Shown here: positions 36,184-45,405 of the stretch, piece by piece
Position numbering within the stretch: the first letter of the stretch is position 1
How the letters are laid out: every line of letters begins with the position of its first letter
Origin: CAVQXR01 sp046330455
GTDB lineage: Bacteria; Actinomycetota; Thermoleophilia; Gaiellales; Gaiellaceae
DNA length: 64,000 nucleotides
Direction of reading: 5' to 3'
NCBI GenBank assembly: GCA_046330455.1
Contig: JAXLSU010000004.1
Coordinates: 171,086 to 235,085 of the forward strand
The notes under the pieces: model-generated
What the model saw: the letters and a program-made list of their open reading frames with translations, nothing else
The model's database searches: none
Told to the model about the DNA's origin: nothing
Translations under genes and position numbers: made by a program

Positions 36184-38499
36184 ATGCGAGCACGCACGAC
36201 TTCTCCAGTGACGACGCAGGCAGGTGCCGGCGCTGTCGCAGCTCCGGTGCCGGGGCTGATCGAGACGAAGCTGATCGCGCCCGGCATCCGTCCGGGCGTC
36301 GTACAGCGCGTCGGACCGCTCCGGCGGCTGCGCGAATCCACCGGGTCGGCCATCGTCAGCGTGGTCGCTCCAGCGGGCTACGGCAAGACGAGCGTTCTCG
36401 CACAGTGGGCGGCCGAGGATCCAAGACCGTTCGCGTGGCTGTCACTCGACGCGCGGGACAACGACCCGGTGCTGCTGCTGCACTACGTTCGGGCGTCGTT
36501 TCAGCGTGCGGGACTCGTCCGTCCGCCTGATCCGGCCGCTCGGCCGCCCGTCGAGGTCTCGAGCTGGCCGGCGATGATTCCGCCGCTCGCGACAGCGATT
36601 GCCGGAGAGCACGCCCCCTGCGTCCTCGTGCTCGACGACGTCGAATATCTCATCGGCGAGTCGATCGATGCTCTCGCCACCCTCGCCCGTGCGTACGCAT
36701 CCGGCTGCCAGCTCGTGCTCAGCGGCCGCGCCGAGCTCACGACGATCGTCGCCCCTGCCAGGGCCTCCGGCGAGCTCGTCGAGCTTCGTACCGAGGATCT
36801 GGCGCTCACGGACGTCGAGGCACGCGAGCTGCTCGCGTCCGTCTCAGACGGCCTGGAGGAAGGCGTGGCCGACGAGGTGATCAGCCGGTCGGAGGGATGG
36901 GCGGCCGGCATCTACCTCGCGGGTCTCGCTGCCGCAGAGGCTCCGGCGTCCTCGCCGGGAACCACGTTCGGGTCTGTCGATCGCTCCATCGAGGACTATC
37001 TGCAGACCGAGCACCTGTCCCGCCTGCCCCGCAAGCAGCTGACCTTCCTCACCCGCACGTCCGTGCTCGACCGGCTCCACGCCGGCCTCTGCGACGCTGT
37101 CCTGGAACGGCGCGACTCGGCCAGGACGCTCGACGCGATCGAGCGCTCGAACCTCTTCCTCGTGCCCCTCGATCGGGAGCGTCGCTGGTTTCGCTACCAC
37201 GAGCTCTTTCGCTCCGCGCTCCGGCGTGAGCTCGACCGCAGCGACGCCGAGGCAGTCCCGGAGCTCCGTCGCCGGGCCGCGGACTGGTGCGAGGCCAACG
37301 AGCTCCCCGAGGACGCGATTGCGTACGCGATCGCGTCGGCCGACCTCGACCGGGTGGCCCGCCTGTTCGTCTCGCTCGCCTTTCCCCTGTACCGATCAGG
37401 GCGGATCGCGACGCTCGAGCGGTGGCTCACGCACTTCGACAGCCCCGAGGTGATCGGCCGCTATCCGGCGGTCGCCGTCCTCGGGGCCTGGGCGTACGCT
37501 CTGCTCGGCAACGCAGCCCGGGCCGAGCGCTGGGCAGAGGCCGCCGAGCGGGGCAAGGACGATACCGATCCGCTTCCCGACGGCAGCCCGAGCGTTCGGC
37601 CGTGGGTGGCCCTCACGCAGGCCCTGCTCTGTCGTCAGGGCCCGGTGCAGATGCAGGTGGACGCCGAGCAGGCCCTGGCGGAGCTCGGGCCCTTCAGCCC
37701 GTTTCGCGCGCCCGCGATGTGGCTGGTCGCCAACGCGATCCTCCTCCAGGGGGACACGGCGGCTGCGGACGTCCACCTCGAGAAGGCAGCCGATGCCGCG
37801 GCCGCCTCCGGCGCGACGTTCATCGCGGTGAATGCGCCCGCGCAACGGGCCCTGCTCGCGCTCGAGCGAGAGGATCTTCCGGCGGCACGGGCGCTGATCG
37901 CCAGGGCCCGGAGCTTCGTTCCCGGCGAGGGGTCTGACGACTACCTCGCGTTGGCCATGCTGCTCGCCGCCGAGGCGCGGGTGGAGATCCTGGCCGGCCG
38001 CACCGAGTCGGCGCGCGGGACGCTCGCGGCGGCCGAGCGACTCCGCCCGCGTCTGAACCATTCGATGCCGTTCTACTCGGTGCAGGCGCTTCTTCAGCTG
38101 GCGCGTACGTACCTGTCGCTGGGCGATGTGAACGGGGCACGTACGGCGCTTTCCGACGCGGGCGAGGTGCTCCGGCGCCGGGGCGACCTCGGAGCCCTTA
38201 CGCACGAGCTCGCGAAGGTGAGGGAGCTGCTCCGGTCGGACGGCCGGCCTCGCTTCGGCCGGGAGTCGAGCCTCACCTCGGCCGAGCTCCGGCTGCTGCC
38301 GCTGCTCACGACCCACCTCAGCTTCCGTGAGATCGGCGAGCGCCTGTTCGTCTCACGCAACACGGTGAAGACACAGGCGATCTCGATCTACCGGAAGCTC
38401 GGCGCCTCCTCGCGCAGCGAGGCCGTGGAGCGAGCGGCAGAGCTCGGGCTCGTGGGATCCGCCGCGCTCGACGTACGGGAGTTCACCCCGTCGGGGTGA
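36184..38499 (+). CDS. MalT-like LuxR-family ATP-dependent transcriptional regulator
   Basis: 771 residues, the LAL/STAND regulator layout: P-loop NTPase (Walker A APAGYGKT at 62-69, Walker B CVLVLDD, with GWAAGIYLAGLAA), a helical arm, a long TPR-like region (about 420-680) and a LuxR C-terminal HTH (LTSAELRLLPLLTTHLSFREIGERLFVSRNTVKTQ). Such proteins switch on operons when a ligand plus ATP drive oligomerisation. The divergent 173 bases upstream hold no operator I can name. The CMD-like gene that follows 42 bases later may be part of its operon. Confidence 0.9.
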   Translation: MRARTTSPVTTQAGAGAVAAPVPGLIETKLIAPGIRPGVVQRVGPLRRLRESTGSAIVSVVAPAGYGKTSVLAQWAAEDPRPFAWLSLDARDNDPVLLLHYVRASFQRAGLVRPPDPAARPPVEVSSWPAMIPPLATAIAGEHAPCVLVLDDVEYLIGESIDALATLARAYASGCQLVLSGRAELTTIVAPARASGELVELRTEDLALTDVEARELLASVSDGLEEGVADEVISRSEGWAAGIYLAGLAAAEAPASSPGTTFGSVDRSIEDYLQTEHLSRLPRKQLTFLTRTSVLDRLHAGLCDAVLERRDSARTLDAIERSNLFLVPLDRERRWFRYHELFRSALRRELDRSDAEAVPELRRRAADWCEANELPEDAIAYAIASADLDRVARLFVSLAFPLYRSGRIATLERWLTHFDSPEVIGRYPAVAVLGAWAYALLGNAARAERWAEAAERGKDDTDPLPDGSPSVRPWVALTQALLCRQGPVQMQVDAEQALAELGPFSPFRAPAMWLVANAILLQGDTAAADVHLEKAADAAAASGATFIAVNAPAQRALLALEREDLPAARALIARARSFVPGEGSDDYLALAMLLAAEARVEILAGRTESARGTLAAAERLRPRLNHSMPFYSVQALLQLARTYLSLGDVNGARTALSDAGEVLRRRGDLGALTHELAKVRELLRSDGRPRFGRESSLTSAELRLLPLLTTHLSFREIGERLFVSRNTVKTQAISIYRKLGASSRSEAVERAAELGLVGSAALDVREFTPSG

Positions 38500-38540
38500 T
38501 GCCCCCGCGTCACGGATCGCGTCCAATACCTCAGACGTCG

Positions 38541-38897
38541 ATGGACGAGTTTCGCGTCACGCTGCGCAGGCTGGCGATCTCCGACGATCGACTCGTCGCA
38601 TCGCTCAGCGCAGGCGGGCCCGACAACGCGGACGCCTCGGGTCTCGATCCCAGGGCACATGCGCTCGTCCAGATCGGAGCGTTGATCGCCCTGGACGCCG
38701 GTCCGCAGAGCTACGCGACCGCCGTCGACGCGGCGCGGCAGGCGGGCGCGAGCTCCGAGGAGATCGTTGGGGTACTCGTCGCCGCGATCCCGGTCGTCGG
38801 AGCGCCGCGCGTCGTGTCGGCGGCACCGAAGCTCGGGCTGGCGCTCGGCTACGACCTCGACGCCGCCCTCGAGCTCGGCTCCACGCTGGCCGGTTGA
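38541..38897 (+). CDS. Carboxymuconolactone decarboxylase/AhpD-like protein lacking the CxxC
   Basis: 118 residues, ATG at 38541. The helical AhpD/CMD-type fold is suggested by RAHALVQIGALIAL, ATAVDAARQAGASSEEIVGVLVAAIPVVGAPRVVSAAPKLGLALG. The CxxC pair that peroxidase-type AhpD members use is absent (the place reads ALIALDAG), so a redox role is unlikely. The gene lies 41 bases after the MalT-like regulator and is probably cotranscribed. No substrate is known. Confidence 0.65.
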   Translation: MDEFRVTLRRLAISDDRLVASLSAGGPDNADASGLDPRAHALVQIGALIALDAGPQSYATAVDAARQAGASSEEIVGVLVAAIPVVGAPRVVSAAPKLGLALGYDLDAALELGSTLAG

Positions 38898-38939
38898 CAC
38901 CCACCCGGGTGCTGGCCCGGATAGACGGGGAAAGCGGTC

Positions 38940-39578
38940 TCAGACCGAGACGCTGACCGGGAAGGTGGCGATCCAGGCCGCCGCTCCGAGGAAGACGACG
39001 AGGCCGACGATCGCCAGCGCGCGGCGCAACCCGAGCGTCCTCAACCGGGCGCTCATCCCTCCGAGGAAGAGCGCTGCGGCAAAGAACACGACGGCGAGCA
39101 CGTAGTTCGTCGCCCGCTGCAGGCTCTCTCTCGCCGCGGCCGCGGCGACGTCGGAGGCCGCCTCGAGCCGGCCTGCCTCCTCGCGGGCCTCGAGCCGGTA
39201 CTCGGGCATCGCGAACGGGGTCAGGGGAGCGTCGGGATTCTGGAGCGGCCTCGTCGCGATCCAGGCGTCGACCGCGGGCTTGAACTCCGCCCTGAACCGC
39301 TCCAGATAGAAGTCGGCCAGCTGCTTCTCACCGCGCGCGTAGGCGTCCACCCACTGCGTGAAGACGGCGACGTCGATCTGCGACTGGGCGTTGGCGAGGC
39401 CGTCGGCCTTCACGGATTCGATGCGCAGCGCGCTCGCCTTCGCCGCCGCCTTTGCCTGCTCGCCGTTCCAGCGGCTCGCCTGGTACCCGCTCCACGCGGT
39501 CGCCACGGTCGCGAGCGCCAGGAGGATCGTCGCGAGGATCTCGACCCGTTCGCTTCTCCGTGTCCCTTCGTCGGTCAC
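38940..39578 (-). CDS. Membrane protein of unknown function (DUF4337-like)
   Basis: 212 residues from the GTG at 39578, which overlaps the DUF4239 gene's stop by four bases (GTGA). One helix near the N-terminus (ILATILLALATVATAWSGYQ), a long soluble middle (about 45-140) with the ASRWNGEQAKAAAKASALR stretch, and two C-terminal helices (YVLAVVFFAAALFLGG and RALAIVGLVVFLGAAAWI). It pairs with the DUF4239 gene upstream. Function unknown. Confidence 0.7.
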   Translation of the reverse strand: MTDEGTRRSERVEILATILLALATVATAWSGYQASRWNGEQAKAAAKASALRIESVKADGLANAQSQIDVAVFTQWVDAYARGEKQLADFYLERFRAEFKPAVDAWIATRPLQNPDAPLTPFAMPEYRLEAREEAGRLEAASDVAAAAARESLQRATNYVLAVVFFAAALFLGGMSARLRTLGLRRALAIVGLVVFLGAAAWIATFPVSVSV

Positions 39579-40405
39579 GATGTCACCGGGAGCCCGTCGG
39601 GCGTGCACGGGATCGGGACCTGCACGCCGACGGCGGCGAGCGCCTCATCGATGAGGCGAAGCGTTCGTTCCATCGCGACCGGCTCGAGGCTGCCGACACC
39701 TCCCCCGAACGGGTCGTCGAGTGACTGGAGCAGGAGCAGCATGACCGTGATCGCAGCCACGACCGACCCGATCAGGACCGATTGCGTGACGGCTCGCTCA
39801 CCGCGATCGGCGAAGAAGAGCATGAAGACGAAGATGACGGCCGCGATGAAGAACAGCACGATCCAGAGCGTCGTCGGGATCACCCCCACCGCGCCGTGGA
39901 CGCGGTCGCGGCGCGCCTCCTCGCGCTCCGAGGTCTGGTCGAGCCACTTGTCGTAGGCAGACTGCTCCGCCGCCGTCTTCGGCTCGACGTCCTGGAGAGT
40001 CTCGAACAGGACGACGCTCCAGGGGTTGATGTGATCTCCGAGCGTGCCCGCGCGCATGCGCACCCACTCGTCGTGCACGACCGACCGCGCGTAGCACACG
40101 AGCTCGCCGGTGAGCTCTGCATCCGTCCCGCCGGGGAAGAACTGCGCGCTCTCGACCTGCTGGAAGACCATCAGCGCCTCCGTCTCGGCGCCCGTACGCG
40201 ACTGGTCATAGCTCGAGAAAGCGAGGAAGATGATCAGGCCGAGCAGCACGGAGAATCCGGTTGCGAGCACGCCGAAGACGCCGGCCGCACGGTCACCGTC
40301 GGCGAAGTAGCCGCCCTCGGGAGCCCGCCGCCGGACGAGCAGCAGCGTCGTCACCGCGATCGCCGTCGCCGCGGCGGTGATCAGTGCCCCCCAGACGAGG
40401 TTCAC
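39575..40405 (-). CDS. DUF4239 (bestrophin-like) membrane protein
   Basis: 276 residues. Helices at about 3-22, 45-65, 180-200 and 215-235; the DUF4239 signature is AGVFGVLATGFSVLLGLIIFLAF followed by the soluble FEQVES-like block (here ALMVFQQVESAQFFP). The family has bestrophin-like topology and may be a channel, but this is not proven. GTG at 40405. It is coupled to the downstream 212-residue membrane protein by a 4-base overlap. Confidence 0.8.
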   Translation of the reverse strand: MNLVWGALITAAATAIAVTTLLLVRRRAPEGGYFADGDRAAGVFGVLATGFSVLLGLIIFLAFSSYDQSRTGAETEALMVFQQVESAQFFPGGTDAELTGELVCYARSVVHDEWVRMRAGTLGDHINPWSVVLFETLQDVEPKTAAEQSAYDKWLDQTSEREEARRDRVHGAVGVIPTTLWIVLFFIAAVIFVFMLFFADRGERAVTQSVLIGSVVAAITVMLLLLQSLDDPFGGGVGSLEPVAMERTLRLIDEALAAVGVQVPIPCTPDGLPVTS

Positions 40406-40555
40406 GGCGCCACGAGCCTGCTGCCGGGCACGCCGGGGCGCACGACGACCGGCTCGGGGTAGGCGGCTGCCCTGGTCACCGGATCGCGCCTCCCCTGCCC
40501 GGCCTGAATCGTGCCCGACCGCGGGCGGGCTCGACGCCCGCCCGCGGCCCGACGG

Positions 40556-40855
40556 CTACGACTGGAGGATCTTCTCCTTCTGCACCTCGAACTCGGCGTC
40601 CGTCAAGACGCCGGCCGCCTTCAGCTCGCCGAGCTCCTTGAGCTGGGCGAGCTTGTCGTCGGTCGTCGCCCCGGCGGGTGCAGGCGGAGGCGCGTACTGC
40701 TCCTGCGGAGGCGGTGCGTACTGCTCCTGCTGCTGGTACTGCTGCGAGTCCTGCTGTGCCCAGCGATTCGCCTGCCGGCGGGAGACGCGGTTCGAGACGG
40801 CGGTCGCCGTCCCGGCGATCACCGCGGTGCGGGCAACTCCACGAATGAGTCCCAT
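40556..40855 (-). CDS. SHOCT domain-containing protein
   Basis: 99 residues from the ATG at 40855 (MGLIRGVARTAVIAGTATAVS). The middle is a Gln/Pro/Tyr-rich low-complexity stretch with two nearly identical QEQYAPPP segments, and the C-terminus is a SHOCT module (DDKLAQLKELGELKAAGVLTDAEFEVQKEKIL). It follows the DUF6325 gene on the same strand by 28 bases; this pair is a recurrent actinobacterial arrangement. A membrane-associated partner role is possible. Confidence 0.8.
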   Translation of the reverse strand: MGLIRGVARTAVIAGTATAVSNRVSRRQANRWAQQDSQQYQQQEQYAPPPQEQYAPPPAPAGATTDDKLAQLKELGELKAAGVLTDAEFEVQKEKILQS

Positions 40856-40883
40856 CGTTCTGCTCCTCTCGTCGATTCCGGTC

Positions 40884-41327
40884 TCAGGCCTCGGCCTGCT
40901 CGAGCTCGTCCAGCGCGGCGATGATCGCCGACGGCGCGATCCGACCGCTGGCCACGAGCTGCGCGCCGCTCTTGCGAAGCGCCGTGGAGAACGGCGCCGC
41001 GAACGTGTTCTCGTACACGAGCAGGGCCGCCGAGCAGCCGGGCTCGATCGCGGCCGCCGCCTCGGAGAGGTCCTCGTCGCCGAGCATGCCGCTCGAGGAG
41101 CCCTCGAACATCGCGAGGTGGGGATCCCCACCGAGGTCGCTGAAGTCGAGGGCGACGACGCTCCCGTCCTCCTCCTTGTGCACGAAGGCGAGATCGAGAA
41201 CCCGCACGATGCCTCGATCGACGAGCTCGACGAGGTGCGGGAATGCCTCTCCGGTGGGCTTCCTGTCTGCCGGCCACTCGACGACGACGTAGTCGATCGG
41301 GCCGAGCTCGAGGTCGTTCGCGCTCAT
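40884..41327 (-). CDS. DUF6325 (DUF1269-like) protein
   Basis: 147 residues. Opens MSANDLELGPIDYVVVEWPA and has the family's FPHLVELVDRGIVRVLDLAF and SAALLVYENTFAAPF blocks. Two ATGs in tandem; 41327 is chosen because GGGAGG lies four bases upstream, whereas 41330 would leave only one. Function unknown; the pair with the SHOCT gene suggests a common membrane-linked complex. Confidence 0.8.
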   Translation of the reverse strand: MSANDLELGPIDYVVVEWPADRKPTGEAFPHLVELVDRGIVRVLDLAFVHKEEDGSVVALDFSDLGGDPHLAMFEGSSSGMLGDEDLSEAAAAIEPGCSAALLVYENTFAAPFSTALRKSGAQLVASGRIAPSAIIAALDELEQAEA

Positions 41328-41434
41328 CATTCCTCCCAAAGGCGATTGATTCCGTGCAGATTCTTGCAGCTGCAACGCTCCCATGGCCACACCATTCCGG
41401 CATCGCCCCGATCGGATGATCCCGGCGGGCCTGA

Positions 41435-42823
41435 TCAGTGACGGAAGCCCGAGCCGGCAGAGGCATCGTGCACCGGTGCCGGCTGTCTCGCCAGCCGGGG
41501 CAGCTGGTGGCGAAGGTCGTCGAGCAGGAGGCCCGCCATGTCGTGCGTGAAGCCCTGCCGAACGACGATCCGGAGCACCGCAAGGTCGGTTCGATTCTCC
41601 GGGAACGTGTACGCGGGCACGAGCCAGCCGCGCTCGCGCAACGCGCCCGAGACGTCGAACACCGTGAAGTTGTCCACCTCGTCCGAAACGGCAAAGGCGA
41701 AGACCGGCAGCTCGTCTCCACGTGTGATCAGCCGGAACGGGCCGAGCTCGCCGATCTCGGAGGAGAGCCTCATCGCCACGTCACGGGAGTAGCCCTGGAC
41801 AGCCGCGTAACCGTCGAAGCCGAGCCGGAGGAAGTTGTAGTACTGGGCGACCACCTGCGCGCCGGGCCGCGAGAAGTTGAGCGCGAACGTGGGCATGTTG
41901 TCGCCGAGGTAGTTCACCCAGAAGATCAGATCCTCGGGGAGCGCCTCGGCATCGCGCCAGACGATCCACCCCACGCCCGGATACACGAGGCCGTACTTGT
42001 GCCCGGACGCGTTGATCGAGGCGACCCGCGCAAGGCGGAAGTCCCAGACGAGATCGGGGTCGGCGAACGGCGCAAAGAACGCACCCGAGGCGCCGTCGAC
42101 ATGCACCGGGACGTCGAGCCCCGTCCGGGCCTGGAGGTCATCGAGCGCCTGGCAGATCTCGGCCACCGGCTCGTAGGAGCCGTCGAAGGTCGAGCCGAGG
42201 ACGGCGACGACGCCGATCGTGTTCTCGTCGCAGAGACCGACGGCCTCCTCGGCAGACAGGTGGAAGCGATCGTCCTCCATCGGCACGAGGCGCATCTCGA
42301 CGTCCCAGTAGTTGGCGAACTTCTCCCAGCACACCTGCACGTTGATCCCCATGACGAGATTCGGCCGGTCGGCCGGCTCGCCCGCGGCGCGCCGGCGCTT
42401 CTGCCAGCGTCGTTTCAGCGCGAGCCCGCCGAGCATCGCAGCCTCGCTCGATCCGGTCGTCGAGCAGCCGATCCCGTCACCGCCCGGGGCGTTCCACAGG
42501 TTCGCGAGGGTGTTGACGCAGCGCATCTCGAGCTCGGCGGTCTGCGGGTACTCGTCCTTGTCGATCATGTTCTTGTCGAGGCACTCGGCCATCAACTGCT
42601 TGGCCTGGGGCTCCATCCAGGTGCTGACGAACGTGGCGAGGTTCAGGCGCGCGTTGCCGTCGAGCATCAGCTCGTCGTGGATCACCTGGTAGGCGATGTC
42701 CGGGGCGAGCCCGCTCTCGGGAAGCCGGTGCCGGGGAATCGTCGAGCCTTCGGTCGTGAACAGCGGGGCAATGCCGAGCGTCTCCCCGGCTCCGTCCGTG
42801 TGCTGTGTGTGCAGGTGTGCCAT
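41435..42823 (-). CDS. gadB: Glutamate decarboxylase
   Basis: 462 residues; PLP-dependent class II decarboxylase that converts glutamate to GABA and consumes a proton. Key stretches are YPQTAELEMRCVNTLANLW, GCSTTGSSEAAMLGGLA, VHVDGASGAFFAPF and INASGHKYGLVYPGVGW, in which the Lys near residue 275 forms the Schiff base. ATG at 42823 has GGAGGAGGG upstream. No gadC antiporter is adjacent. Divergent from the amidotransferase gene. GadA/GadB paralogues cannot be separated by sequence alone. Confidence 0.93.
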   Translation of the reverse strand: MAHLHTQHTDGAGETLGIAPLFTTEGSTIPRHRLPESGLAPDIAYQVIHDELMLDGNARLNLATFVSTWMEPQAKQLMAECLDKNMIDKDEYPQTAELEMRCVNTLANLWNAPGGDGIGCSTTGSSEAAMLGGLALKRRWQKRRRAAGEPADRPNLVMGINVQVCWEKFANYWDVEMRLVPMEDDRFHLSAEEAVGLCDENTIGVVAVLGSTFDGSYEPVAEICQALDDLQARTGLDVPVHVDGASGAFFAPFADPDLVWDFRLARVASINASGHKYGLVYPGVGWIVWRDAEALPEDLIFWVNYLGDNMPTFALNFSRPGAQVVAQYYNFLRLGFDGYAAVQGYSRDVAMRLSSEIGELGPFRLITRGDELPVFAFAVSDEVDNFTVFDVSGALRERGWLVPAYTFPENRTDLAVLRIVVRQGFTHDMAGLLLDDLRHQLPRLARQPAPVHDASAGSGFRH

Positions 42824-42952
42824 ACCCTCCTCCTCGCCGTTTGCTCGCCTCGAGCGTCGATGATACGGCTGGAATCCGCATCGTCCACATCGCACGACCG
42901 TGTTGAATGGAGCCGTGCGGCCCGCCGGGCCGGATCGAGACGGGAGGATGCC

Positions 42953-43783
42953 ATGTGTCGCTGGATCGCGTACTCGGGATCGCCGGTGCTGATCGAGGAG
43001 CTTCTGTTCAAACCGGCTCACTCACTCATCGACCAGAGCCTCCACTCGAGACTCGGTGCCGAGACGACGAACGGTGACGGGTTCGGGCTCGGCTGGTACG
43101 GCATCGGCGATACGCCCGGGGTCTTCCGCAGCGTCGAGCCCGCCTGGAACGACCGGAACCTCAGTCACCTCTCGCGCCACATCGTGTCGCCGCTCGTCTT
43201 CGCACACATCCGTGCCTCGAGCGGCGGCGCGATCCAGCAGACGAACTGCCACCCGTTCTCCCACGGGCGCTGGCTCTGGATGCACAACGGCCTGATCCGG
43301 GGCTTCCCGGTCGTGAAGCGCGACCTCGCGCTCGCCGTTGACCCCTCGCTCTACGCCGAGATCGAGGGCTCGACCGACTCCGAGCTCTTCTTCTATCTCG
43401 CGCTGACGTTCGGCCTCGAGGACGATCCGCCGGCTGCGGTCGAGCGCGCGGTCGGGCTCATCGAGGCGACGGGGCGCCGGCACGGCGTCGAGCACCCGAT
43501 CCAGATGACCGTCGCGACGACCGACGGCGCAACCGTGTGGGCCTTCCGCTACTCGTCCGAGCGAAGCTCGCGATCGCTCTTCCACAGCACGGCCGTCGAG
43601 ACTCTGCGGGCCCAGTACCCCGACAACGTCATGCTCCACGATCTCTCCGCCGAGACCCGGCTCGTCGTCTCGGAGCCGCTCGGCGACCTCGCCGGCGCAT
43701 GGAACGAGGTGCCGGAGTCGACCGTCGGGATCATCCGGGAGGGCGAGGACGAGCTGCGGCCGTTCAGACCTCAGACCGCCTGA
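42953..43783 (+). CDS. Class II glutamine amidotransferase (YafJ/EgtC-like)
   Basis: 276 residues. The start is ATG at 42953 because Cys2 must become the N-terminal nucleophile: MCRWIAYSGSPV. GRAFAHIRASSGG-like VFAHIRASSGGAI, NCHPFSHGRWLWMHNG and the TDSELFFYLAL segment are those of the GATase_2 type. It probably removes a glutamyl or hydrolyses an amide, but the partner substrate is not deducible. RBS GGGAGG is seven bases upstream. The gene is divergent from gadB. Confidence 0.88.
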   Translation: MCRWIAYSGSPVLIEELLFKPAHSLIDQSLHSRLGAETTNGDGFGLGWYGIGDTPGVFRSVEPAWNDRNLSHLSRHIVSPLVFAHIRASSGGAIQQTNCHPFSHGRWLWMHNGLIRGFPVVKRDLALAVDPSLYAEIEGSTDSELFFYLALTFGLEDDPPAAVERAVGLIEATGRRHGVEHPIQMTVATTDGATVWAFRYSSERSSRSLFHSTAVETLRAQYPDNVMLHDLSAETRLVVSEPLGDLAGAWNEVPESTVGIIREGEDELRPFRPQTA

Positions 43784-43811
43784 CCGCCCGTCGCACCTAC
43801 AGTGTGTTGCC

Positions 43812-44579
43812 GTGAGCGGCGGAGTCGAGCAGGCACAGCGCGGCCCGTTCGGCACGGCCGAGCTCCTCGCTGCCGTTGCGGGTGCCTCCCGCGTCCTCGA
43901 CGCCGGGTGCGGCTCGGGCCGGCTGACGGTTGCCCTTGCCCGGGCGGGAGCGCACGTGACGGGCTTCGACACGAGCACCGAGCGCCTCGCCGAGGCCGGC
44001 CGCCGCGCTGTCGAGAGCGGGGTCGAGCTGACGCTCGTCGAAGCTGATCTGAACCGACCGCTGCCATTCGCAGACGCGGCCTTCGACGGGCTGACGAGCC
44101 GCCTCGCGCTCATGGTCGCCGACGACCCCGTCGCCACCGTCCACGAGCTCGTCCGCGTGCTCGAGCCGGGCGGACGGCTCGCCACCGTGATCTGGGCGTC
44201 CCTGCCGGAGAATCCGTGGTTCGACGCGCCGCGGGAAGCCGTCGCCACCGTGCTCGGCAAGGAGCGAGCCTCGTTCGCCCGCGTGTTCGGGAGGCTCGGC
44301 GATCCTGACGAGACGGCGGGCGTGCATCGCGCGGCGGGCCTCGAGGACGTCGAGGCGCACCGGCTCGTGGAGCAGATCAGGCGTACGGACGCCGGCGAGC
44401 ACTGGGAGCTGCTCTGCCGCGAGAACGGTCACTTCAGGCGAATCGATGCCGACCTCGGCGAGGACGGGCGGCGAGCCGTCGTCGCCGAGCTCGAGGGGCG
44501 CCTCGCCGCCTACCGCGACGGCAATGCCCTGCACGTTCCCCGGACGCTCGTGCTCGTGACGGCCCGGCGCCCTGCGTGA
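43812..44579 (+). CDS. Class I SAM-dependent methyltransferase
   Basis: 255 residues, GTG at 43812. Glycine-rich motif I RVLDAGCGSGRLTVALARAG (about 25-45), acidic motif in GFDTSTERL and the DAAFDGLTSRLALMV/LEPGGRLATVIWA motifs of methyltransferase family 11. It starts 28 bases after the amidotransferase. The substrate is not deducible. Confidence 0.85.
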   Translation: MSGGVEQAQRGPFGTAELLAAVAGASRVLDAGCGSGRLTVALARAGAHVTGFDTSTERLAEAGRRAVESGVELTLVEADLNRPLPFADAAFDGLTSRLALMVADDPVATVHELVRVLEPGGRLATVIWASLPENPWFDAPREAVATVLGKERASFARVFGRLGDPDETAGVHRAAGLEDVEAHRLVEQIRRTDAGEHWELLCRENGHFRRIDADLGEDGRRAVVAELEGRLAAYRDGNALHVPRTLVLVTARRPA

Positions 44580-44898
44580 CTCAGCCGCACCCGCCGTCGT
44601 GGCCAACGTACGGGAGCCGTAGAGGCGGAGTCCCATCCCGCCCGCAACGTGCAAGGGCGCCGCGGGATGCGTGGGATCCCCGGATCCTGTAGGGGCGCGA
44701 TCCCATCCCGCCCGTAACGTGCACGGGGCCGCGGGATGCGTGGGATCCCCGGGTCCTGTAGGGGCGGGATCTCATCCCGCCCGAACGGTGAACGGGCCCG
44801 GAGCTGGACGGTTGCGGGTCGGACACGTCCGCTCCCGACACCCGGCTTCGCTCGTTCGGGCCGCCCCGGCCGGCGGCCTGCGGCCCGGCAGCGGACGC
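44580..44898. other. Convergent intergenic region carrying a tandem repeat
   Basis: 319 bases between the methyltransferase and the lipoprotein genes, which converge. No coding region is convincing; the region is dominated by the roughly 70-base palindromic repeat listed separately, and the rest is plain G+C-rich sequence. Confidence 0.6.
44619..44796. repeat. Tandem REP-like palindromic repeat, about 2.6 copies of a 69-70-base unit
   Basis: Unit starts are near 44619, 44689 and 44758. Each begins GTAGGGGCG-like and holds CCCATCCCGC followed about 20 bases later by GCGGGATG and GTGGGATCC, so a unit can fold on itself. The third copy breaks off after the first 39 bases. This resembles REP-type repeats placed after genes; the three copies in tandem suggest duplication. 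It sits between two convergent genes and might act in transcript ends. Confidence 0.7.
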
Positions 44899-45378
44899 CT
44901 ACGAGCCGGTCGTCGACGTGCCGGCGTCGACGCAGCCGAGGCCGTTCCACATCTGCGCGTACGCCTGGTGAACCGCAGTCAGCTGGGGCTGGAGCTGCTG
45001 GAGCGCATCGCCGAACGTCGTGCCCTCCGGTAGGTCGTCGACGGCCTGCCCCAGATCGCTCGCGGCGCTCTCGAGCGCAGCCTCGTCGGCCTCCTGCAGG
45101 TCCGAGAAGTCGCGCTGCACGGTCTCCCAGTTGTTCTGCACGACGCCGACCTGGAACTGGACCTCGCTCTTCTCGCTCGTCGGTGGCATGCCCTGGAGCG
45201 CCGTGATCGAGGCCGAGAGCGTTCCGAGGGCCGAGCAGAGGTCTCCCTCCGCGGTCGCCTGGATGTCCTCGTCACCTCCACCGCAGGCCGCGAGGCCGAG
45301 CGCGAGCGCGACGCAGACAGCACCGAGGAGGGCAAGAAACGACTTCCGTGGCCCGGCCGGATTCACGCGCAGCACCAT
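44899..45378 (-). CDS. Putative lipoprotein
   Basis: 159 residues. A basic N-region, hydrophobic core and lipobox LGLAAC give a lipoprotein signal with Cys32 as the probable lipidated residue; the mature part is helical (about 45-150), with ALQQLQPQLTAVHQAYAQMWNGLGC at the end. Two Cys in the mature protein (SALG...; NGLGC) may form a disulphide. No recognised family. ATG at 45378. Confidence 0.75.
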   Translation of the reverse strand: MVLRVNPAGPRKSFLALLGAVCVALALGLAACGGGDEDIQATAEGDLCSALGTLSASITALQGMPPTSEKSEVQFQVGVVQNNWETVQRDFSDLQEADEAALESAASDLGQAVDDLPEGTTFGDALQQLQPQLTAVHQAYAQMWNGLGCVDAGTSTTGS

Positions 45379-45405
45379 AGCAGCCGGGGCCGTCCGTGCC
45401 GAGAG

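Noticed and set aside
44619..44796. CRISPR array
   Set aside because: Units are 69-70 bases with no separate spacers, self-complementary throughout, and no cas genes nearby.
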